Shown piece by piece: positions 58,901 through 64,000 of a stretch of 64,000 nt of DNA. The stretch comes from DATLLJ01 sp035537875 (GTDB lineage: Bacteria; Acidobacteriota; Vicinamibacteria; Vicinamibacterales; CAVVIG01): the NCBI GenBank assembly GCA_035537875.1, contig DATLLJ010000072.1, positions 1-64,000 of the forward strand, written 5' to 3'. The translations under genes were made by a program, and so were the position numbers. Positions within the stretch are counted from its first letter, which is position 1. Every line of letters begins with the position of its first letter. The notes beneath the pieces are model-generated. The model did no database searches. It saw only the letters and a program-made list of their open reading frames with translations, and had not been told where the DNA came from.

Positions 58901-60430
58901 ATGAACTTATTTTCTGTGAACCTCGGGCAGCGACTCGCTCGGACGAGCGCTGCCATTGGGGCCGCGATTCTCCTCATCGGCGGCGCCGCGGTGTGGACGA
59001 TCAGCGCTGACGCGCAGGCGAAATCGGAACCCGCCGCCGTCCGGGCCCAGCAAGTCCCCAGTCCGGCGATCGCACGCGCGAACATCGGCGCCCGGGATTC
59101 TTACGCTGACATCGTCAAGTCCGTTTCGCCCGCCGTCGTCACGATCCGGACGGAGGGGAGAGCCGTCAATTCGCTCGCGCAGTTCTCCTCGCCAAACGAC
59201 GACTTCTTCCGTCGCTTCTTTGGAGATCCTGACGACCCCAGAAGCCCACGTCAACCACGCGAGTTCCGTCAGCGCGGTCTCGGATCCGGCGTCATCGTCA
59301 GCAACGACGGGTACATCCTGACCAACAATCACGTCGTCGACGGCGCGGATGAGGTCCGCGTAGAGATGACAGATGGTCGTTCCGTGGTAGCCATGGTGGT
59401 AGGGACCGACGAACCGAGCGATCTCGCGCTGGTCAAGATCAGTGCCGGCAACCTGCGCACCGTTCCGCTGGGCAATTCGGACGCTGTGGAAGTCGGCGAC
59501 GTGGTCCTTGCGGTGGGTAATCCCCTCGGTGTCGGTCAGACCGTCACCATGGGCATCATCAGCGCCAAAGGTCGCGCCACAGGCGCCGGCAGCGGCAGCT
59601 ACGAGGAGTTCCTGCAGACCGATGCACCAATCAACCAGGGGAATTCGGGCGGCGCGCTCGTGAACCTGAAAGGCGAGCTGGTCGGAATCAACTCGCAGAT
59701 TGTGTCGGCCACCGGCGGCAACATCGGCATCGGCTTCGCGATTCCGTCGAATATGGCGAAGCACGTCATGGACGAGCTCCGCACGGACGGGAAGGTCACA
59801 CGAGCGCAGCTCGGTGTCAGCGTACAGGCCGTCACTTCAGACCTGGCGGAAGGTCTCGGGTTGAAAGACGTCGGCGGCGCCCTCATCGGTTCGGTGACGC
59901 CCGGTAGTGCGGCCGATCGCGCCGGGCTGGAGCGCGGCGACGTCATCCGCTCCTTCAACGGGCAGCCCGTGACCGACACCAACTCGCTTCGCAATCGCGT
60001 CGCCGAATCGAAGCCCGGGTCAACGGCGCAGGTCGGTATCGTGCGCGACGGCAAGGAGAGGACGATCGGCGTCACGCTCGACGAGCTCACGGGCGGACGA
60101 GTGGCACGTAACAGCGGGCCGGCCGGAGCCGCGGATCAAGCGGCGCTGGGCGTCTCAGTGGCCCCGCTCACGCCGGAACTCGCTTCACGGTATCAGCTGC
60201 CTCGCGACACGCGTGGAGTGGTGGTGCAGGATGTCGACCCGGATGGCCGCGCCGCGGGCGCGGGGATTCGAACCGGCGACGTCATCGAGGAGGTCAACCG
60301 TCGTCCCATCCAGACCGTTGACGACTTGCGGGCGGCCGTGAGGGAAGCGTCGGACCGCCCGGTGTTGCTGCTCGTGAACCGGCAGGGCAGCTCGATGTTC
60401 GTGACCGTACGGCCGAACGGGGGACAGTAA
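58901..60430 (+). CDS. Periplasmic serine protease, DegP/HtrA (Do) family
   Basis: A 509-residue HtrA protease. The N-terminal membrane/signal segment (about 15-40) precedes the protease domain with catalytic triad His144 (TNNHVVDG), Asp174 (SDLALVK) and Ser249 (NQGNSGGAL). Two PDZ domains follow (about 295-380 and 400-500). It should degrade or chaperone misfolded envelope proteins. The gap after the kinase gene is 112 bp and contains repeated CAAC/TTTC-like words near 58799-58831 but no clear operator. It is probably controlled by the upstream two-component system; this is inference from order. A strong hairpin follows the stop. Confidence 0.94.
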   Translation: MNLFSVNLGQRLARTSAAIGAAILLIGGAAVWTISADAQAKSEPAAVRAQQVPSPAIARANIGARDSYADIVKSVSPAVVTIRTEGRAVNSLAQFSSPNDDFFRRFFGDPDDPRSPRQPREFRQRGLGSGVIVSNDGYILTNNHVVDGADEVRVEMTDGRSVVAMVVGTDEPSDLALVKISAGNLRTVPLGNSDAVEVGDVVLAVGNPLGVGQTVTMGIISAKGRATGAGSGSYEEFLQTDAPINQGNSGGALVNLKGELVGINSQIVSATGGNIGIGFAIPSNMAKHVMDELRTDGKVTRAQLGVSVQAVTSDLAEGLGLKDVGGALIGSVTPGSAADRAGLERGDVIRSFNGQPVTDTNSLRNRVAESKPGSTAQVGIVRDGKERTIGVTLDELTGGRVARNSGPAGAADQAALGVSVAPLTPELASRYQLPRDTRGVVVQDVDPDGRAAGAGIRTGDVIEEVNRRPIQTVDDLRAAVREASDRPVLLLVNRQGSSMFVTVRPNGGQ

Positions 60431-60438
60431 GGAACGAG

Positions 60439-60480
60439 GCGGCTCAGGGCTCACGGCTCAAGCCGCAAGCCCTGAGCCGC
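60439..60480 (+). terminator. Nested 13-bp hairpin after the HtrA gene, built from GGCTCA words
   Basis: GCGGCTCAGGGCT (60439-60451) pairs perfectly with AGCCCTGAGCCGC (60468-60480), and the loop holds a second short stem CGGC/GCCG. The left arm is an iteration of GGCTCA/GGGCTCA. It starts 9 bp after the HtrA stop. There is no T-run, so it may stop transcription only with Rho, or protect the transcript end. Confidence 0.65.
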
Positions 60481-60896
60481 ACTGTCTTCGTCCTTCGCGG
60501 TGGCATTCCCTGGCAGAAACTCCCACAGGAACTCGGGTGCGGATCGGGATGACGTGTTGGCCGCGATCGGGCGACCGGCAATTGGCGGGCATGTCGGATC
60601 TGATCCATTTTGCACTGACAGATTGGCTTGCTCGCTTCGACCGGATTGATCGGTCGCGGGCGGTCGTGGACAGGTGTTCCATCCGCGCGTGTACGGGGTG
60701 ACCAGTGGACGGACGGGTTGAGCGGGTGTCCACGTTCTCCCTGGTCGGCGTTCAGGGGAGGTGCGTGAAGTCGCGGATCGCCGAGTAATCCTGGCACTAC
60801 GCCGTTTTCGAGGGCCTATCTCGATAGTCTCGCCTATCATCTCTCTGGCCATAGCCGGCGCGGCGATTACTGATCGTGCCACATGGGCGCCTCGTG
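60481..60896. other. Intergenic stretch with no supported gene
   Basis: About 416 bp upstream of the Lgt-like gene. I see no convincing coding frame on either strand and no tRNA-like or other RNA gene. Longer frames on the minus strand are open only by composition. Promoter elements for the downstream operon are probably here but no clear -35/-10 pair was found; TACTGA at about 60869 is the nearest candidate. Confidence 0.5.
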
Positions 60897-61643
60897 ATGG
60901 ACTTCCCCGTCTACATACGACTCGGACCTCTCGTCCTTCACCCACACTGGGTGTTCGAAACACTCGCGTACGGCGTCGCCTTCTACTGGTATCGTCGCGA
61001 TCGTCGCCGATTCGGTGACGTAGTGGATGCAAGAATCCGCTGGTGGGTGATCGGCGCCGCAGTCGTCGGTGGATTGGCCGGCAGCCGCCTGTTGCACCTC
61101 ATCGAGGATCCCACCGAACTGGCTGCACTGGGGGCCAACGCGATGTTTCTGCTCGGCGGCAAGACGATCGTCGGCGGACTGATTGGCGGATTGATCGCGG
61201 TTGAGTGGATCAAGCGACGGCTTGGCGTCGCTGTCGCCACGGGCGACCTGTTGGTTTTGCCGCTGACGTTGGGGATAGCGATCGGCCGCATCGGCTGTTT
61301 CCTGTCCGGCCTGGCCGATCGAACCTACGGCAATGCGACACGACTGCCGTGGGGGGTGGACTTCGGTGATGGCGTGCTCCGCCATCCCACCCAACTCTAC
61401 GAGATCATGTTCCTCGTCGGCCTAGCCGTCCTGCTGGTCGCTTCCGCAGGTCGCCTCTCGGTCCCCGGCGATTGGTTCAAGCTATTCATGCTCGGTTATA
61501 TGACGTTCCGATTCGCCGTGGAGTCCATCAAGCCCGCCGCTCACGTCGGGGGGCTCTCGGTGATCCAGTGGGCGTGCCTGGCGGTGATCGCCTACTACGC
61601 GCCGCATGTGCCCCGCCTCGTTTCGACGGTGCGGCGTGGCTGA
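60897..61643 (+). CDS. Lgt-like integral membrane protein with altered lipoprotein-transferase residues
   Basis: A 248-residue membrane protein with about seven hydrophobic helices, in the prolipoprotein diacylglyceryl transferase family (PF01790). Conserved Lgt features: GRIG (Arg131, corresponding to E. coli Arg143), RHPTQLYE (163-170) and LGYMTFRF with Tyr201 and Arg205 (Tyr235 and Arg239 in E. coli). But the essential His103 of E. coli is Val92 here (GGKTIVGGL), Asn146 is Cys134 (GRIGCF), and the NGE segment is altered. Thus it probably binds phosphatidylglycerol-like lipid but may not lipidate proteins. ATG 60897 is the best start, GTG 60876 possible. It overlaps a radical-SAM gene by 8 bp. 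Confidence 0.82.
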   Translation: MDFPVYIRLGPLVLHPHWVFETLAYGVAFYWYRRDRRRFGDVVDARIRWWVIGAAVVGGLAGSRLLHLIEDPTELAALGANAMFLLGGKTIVGGLIGGLIAVEWIKRRLGVAVATGDLLVLPLTLGIAIGRIGCFLSGLADRTYGNATRLPWGVDFGDGVLRHPTQLYEIMFLVGLAVLLVASAGRLSVPGDWFKLFMLGYMTFRFAVESIKPAAHVGGLSVIQWACLAVIAYYAPHVPRLVSTVRRG

Positions 61644-63069
61644 GCGAGTCCGTCCGTACCTGTTCTACGACGTTGCCGTCTCGATCTGTTCGACGTGCTA
61701 CCAGAAAGTAGAGGGCAAGATCGTCTTTCAGAACGGCTCGGTCTACCTGCTCAAGTGGTGCCCGATGCACGGGCACGAGCGCGTGCTCATGGCGGACGAC
61801 GTGGACTACTACCGGCGGTGCCGGGAGATCTTCATCAAGCCGCCGGAGATGCCACGGACGTTCAACACGCCGGTCAAGTGGGGCTGCCCGTACGACTGTG
61901 GGCTATGTGCGGATCATCAGCAGCACTCGTGTCTGTCCCTCATCGAGGTCACCGACCACTGCAACCTGCGATGTCCGATCTGTTACGCGGAAAGCGGTCC
62001 GTCGCGGCAAGGGTATCGAACGCTCGACCATATTCAGAGGCTCATCGACGCCGTGGTGCGGAATGAAGGCGAGCCGGACGTTGTGCAGATTTCGGGCGGC
62101 GAGCCCACGACGCACCCGGACTTCTTTACCATCCTTGACCGGGCGAAAGCGGCGCCCGTCCGGCACCTGATGGTGAACACCAACGGCATCCGCATCGCGC
62201 AGGACGAGGACTTCGCGAAGCGCCTGGCCGACTACATGCCAGACTTCGAGGTATACCTGCAGTTCGACTCCCTCGAGTTGCCGCCTCTGATGGCGCTCCG
62301 CGGCGCGGACCTCCGCGACGTCCACAGACGAGCGCTCGATCGACTGAACCGGCTGGGTGTCTCGACCACGCTGGTGGCGACCCTGAAGAAGCACGTCAAC
62401 GACGGGGAGATCGGCCGCCTCATCGACTTCGCACTCGATCAGCCCGCGGTGCGCGGCGTGACGTTGCAGCCGATTCAGGCGGCAGGTCGGCTCGAGCAGT
62501 TCAACCCCGCCACCGACAGGCTCACCCTCACGGAGGTGCGCCGGAAGATCCTCGAACAGACGAGCGTGTTCCGTCCGGCGGACGTGCTGCCGGTCCCCTG
62601 TCATCCGGATAGCCTGGCGATGGCGTACGCGCTCAAGGTTGGTGGCAGGATCGTGCCGCTCACGGGACTGATCGACCCGAAGGTGCTGATCGAGGGCGGC
62701 CGCAACACGATCGTGTACGAGCAGGACGACGCCGTGCGGGAGGGCGTGTTCAAGTTGTTTGCGACGAATCACTCGCCGCAGTCGGGCGCGGGAAGCCTCC
62801 GGGACCTCCTATGCTGCCTGCCGCGGCTGGACGCCCCGGCCCTGTTCGGGTACCAGAACGTCTTTCGTGTGCTCATCATGCAGTTCATCGACGCCTACTC
62901 GTTCGACGTGCGCTCCGTGAAGAAGACCTGTGTCCATATCGTCCACCCGGACGGGCGACTGATCCCGTTCGACACCTATAACCTGTTTTATCGCGATGAT
63001 CTGGAACGGTCGCGCCTGGCGCCGCTCAGGGCGCGGGCCGAACGGGCGATGGAAGGGAGGATGTCCTGA
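61636..63069 (+). CDS. Radical-SAM protein of the tetraether-lipid-synthase-like (Tes/MJ0619-related) family
   Basis: A 477-residue radical-SAM enzyme. Cysteine motifs in order: Cys18-x2-Cys21 with Cys42-PMHG (metal site), CPYDCGLC (Cys84, Cys88, Cys91), then the SAM cluster CNLRCPIC (Cys109, Cys113, Cys116), GGEP at 154-157, Cys393-Cys394 and Cys432 in KKTCVHIVHPDG. The N-terminal ribbon, the GCPYDCGLC block and the C-terminal TCVHxxxPDG block match archaeal MJ0619-type proteins (tetraether synthase Tes) and bacterial membrane-spanning-lipid synthase candidates. Proteins in this family are often mislabelled as pterin methyltransferases. GTG 61636 overlaps the Lgt-like stop. Joining of lipid acyl or alkyl chains is the leading hypothesis. 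Confidence 0.8.
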   Translation: MAERVRPYLFYDVAVSICSTCYQKVEGKIVFQNGSVYLLKWCPMHGHERVLMADDVDYYRRCREIFIKPPEMPRTFNTPVKWGCPYDCGLCADHQQHSCLSLIEVTDHCNLRCPICYAESGPSRQGYRTLDHIQRLIDAVVRNEGEPDVVQISGGEPTTHPDFFTILDRAKAAPVRHLMVNTNGIRIAQDEDFAKRLADYMPDFEVYLQFDSLELPPLMALRGADLRDVHRRALDRLNRLGVSTTLVATLKKHVNDGEIGRLIDFALDQPAVRGVTLQPIQAAGRLEQFNPATDRLTLTEVRRKILEQTSVFRPADVLPVPCHPDSLAMAYALKVGGRIVPLTGLIDPKVLIEGGRNTIVYEQDDAVREGVFKLFATNHSPQSGAGSLRDLLCCLPRLDAPALFGYQNVFRVLIMQFIDAYSFDVRSVKKTCVHIVHPDGRLIPFDTYNLFYRDDLERSRLAPLRARAERAMEGRMS

Positions 63070-63077
63070 AGCGTGCC

Positions 63078-63629
63078 ATGGTCGTTGTCCTGCTCGCGGT
63101 GCTGACCGCCGTCGTCTCTGGCATCGACGCCGCGTCGCTGGCGCCTCAAGACAAGGGCGCGTCAAGAGAGGAGACGCGGCGACGGGAGATCGCCGCGCGG
63201 CTGAATGAAATCGCCGCCGGCTCCATCATCAGGATCGAGCGGACCGATGGTGACGAACTCAGTGCCGTGCTGGTGGAGGCGACGGCAGATGCGATCACAG
63301 TCGTGCTCCTGGACGGACCTGTCGTCAGGAGCGAGGCTATCCCGCTCAGTGAGATCAAGCAGATCGAGACAGCGAATCGGCGGGTTGTCAGGGTCGAGCA
63401 TACCGATGGGAGGACATTCAACGCCATGTTGGAGGACGTGACGCCGGACGCGATCACGGTCACCATCCTGGAGGGAAAGAACCGCGCCAAGGAGACGATC
63501 CCGCTCGGGGAGATCAGGAAAATCCAGGAGGTCCGCGGGCATCTGCTGCGAAACATACTCATTGGCGTCGGGGTGGGCGTGGGCGTGTGCACCGGGGCCG
63601 TGTTGATTGTCATGGCAACGGAAGATTGA
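63078..63629 (+). CDS. Membrane-anchored protein with two tandem beta-rich repeats, unknown function
   Basis: A 183-residue protein: an N-terminal signal-like segment (1-20), a charged helix, two copies of a ~47-residue repeat (residues 50-96 and 103-149) and a C-terminal hydrophobic helix (157-180). Each repeat reads IIRIERTDG or VVRVEHTDG, then DAITVV or DAITVTI, then IPLSEIKQI or IPLGEIRKI, suggesting an SH3- or Sm-like beta barrel pair. I do not recognise a family. It starts 8 bp after the radical-SAM stop, so it is likely in the same operon, with a possible accessory role in the membrane. Confidence 0.65.
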   Translation: MVVVLLAVLTAVVSGIDAASLAPQDKGASREETRRREIAARLNEIAAGSIIRIERTDGDELSAVLVEATADAITVVLLDGPVVRSEAIPLSEIKQIETANRRVVRVEHTDGRTFNAMLEDVTPDAITVTILEGKNRAKETIPLGEIRKIQEVRGHLLRNILIGVGVGVGVCTGAVLIVMATED

Positions 63630-63779
63630 ATCGCGGGCGTGCGCGGCACTCTGCGCCTGTCCAGGCCTGCGCGGATTGGTCCTAGCCCGGATTAGTCATG
63701 AGTCGTCGCGAAGGGTGAGCAATCCAAGGCGGGAAGCGATCACGTAGCGATCTCAGACCATCGCACCCCAGATCCGCAG

Positions 63780-64000
63780 TCAGTCCGTCACTACCAGTCG
63801 ATGGAAGTCGCCCTTCTTCAGCTTCGAGAAATCGGGGTCGCGGTCGCGCGGCAGGCTCAGAAAGTATTCCACCATCGGGTGATCGTCGGTCAGAATCGGA
63901 CCGGGGCCGACGAATTCCCGAAGTTCTTCCGGCCCCGTCGTGTAGAACCTCGCCAGCTTCTCGAAGGTATCGGCGCCGAGGTCGTGAGCTCCCCGGGCTC
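63780..64000 (-). CDS. C-terminal end of a spermidine-synthase-like (fused MFS) protein, partial
   Basis: The minus strand contains an open frame from the window edge to TGA 63780-63782. It reads through ARFYTTGPEELREFVGPG, then ILTDDHPMVEYFLSLP, matching the C-terminal end of bacterial spermidine-synthase-like proteins, including the large fused membrane forms (the TDD-x-P-x-x-E-Y motif). The start lies beyond the window. Reaction cannot be inferred; true spermidine synthase is not assured. Confidence 0.6.
   Translation of the reverse strand, partial: ARGAHDLGADTFEKLARFYTTGPEELREFVGPGPILTDDHPMVEYFLSLPRDRDPDFSKLKKGDFHRLVVTD

Noticed and set aside
60451..61032. 193-codon minus-strand frame in the gap before the Lgt-like gene
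   Set aside because: It overlaps the palindrome and the start of the Lgt-like gene, has no motif, and its composition looks like a non-coding G+C-rich frame.
1..64000. CRISPR arrays, insertion sequences, prophage, tRNA or rRNA genes
   Set aside because: No regularly spaced repeats, transposase motifs, phage structural genes, tRNA cloverleafs or rRNA-like stretches were found when reading both strands. The tandem words at 48041-48160 have no spacers of CRISPR type.

Overview
The window is G+C-rich bacterial chromosome with no rRNA, tRNA, insertion sequence, prophage or CRISPR array that I could see. The best taxonomic pointer is the PadR regulator plus very long FtsX/MacB-type permease pair at 52098-55075, the arrangement known as the acidobacterial duplicated orphan permease. 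ECF-sigma/Ser-Thr-kinase pairs, DUF892, Tat-exported enzymes and many TPR and LVIVD-type secreted proteins fit the same picture. I infer an Acidobacteriota genome, probably Vicinamibacteria-like; this is inference from gene content, not from a marker gene.

Layout. 1-8.5 kb: an SDR-type threonine dehydrogenase translationally overlapped with thrB and thrC, then an ECF sigma factor, a membrane Ser/Thr kinase, a quinone oxidoreductase and an MFS exporter, all stop-start overlapped. 8.4-17.5 kb: a lipoprotein, oligoendopeptidase F, a DUF892 protein, a DMT exporter, a zinc alcohol dehydrogenase, a YbaK-type tRNA deacylase, small unknowns, RmuC, a GIY-YIG protein and a YgjP-like metallopeptidase. 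17.5-24.7 kb: a Tat-signal thiamine-diphosphate enzyme with a c-type cytochrome, a solute-binding lipoprotein, an LVIVD propeller, a DASS anion transporter and an Old Yellow Enzyme. 24.7-28.8 kb: a CHRD gene remnant and a sulfur-oxidation set (two Tat molybdoenzymes around a persulfide-dioxygenase/rhodanese fusion). 28.8-39.3 kb: Aat, zinc-ribbon and TPR proteins, DAHP synthase, a broken DUF1835 gene, the large helicase Lhr and a methyltransferase. 39.3-51.1 kb: secreted TPR and haem-binding proteins, a 49-residue metallothionein, PepT, aspartokinase, ExoIII, a 7Fe ferredoxin, a GNAT enzyme, a chlorite-dismutase-family protein and an amidase. 51.2-60.5 kb: an FRG-domain protein, PadR/ADOP, thioredoxin 2, MltB, and a two-component system followed by HtrA. 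60.9-64 kb: an Lgt-like membrane protein overlapping a radical-SAM protein of the tetraether-synthase-like family, a repeat protein, and the end of a spermidine-synthase-like gene.

The most interesting items are: (1) the Lgt-paralogue/radical-SAM pair at 60897-63069, where the Lgt residues for lipoprotein transfer are substituted and the radical-SAM partner resembles enzymes that join lipid tails, suggesting a membrane-lipid modification system; (2) at least a dozen genes with a TANNNT hexamer 6-9 nt before the start codon, the layout of leaderless mRNAs; (3) a set of intergenic palindromes, each built by iterating its own different short word, sitting directly after stop codons and in two cases encoding the last residues of genes; and (4) an exported thiamine-diphosphate enzyme paired with a cytochrome c.
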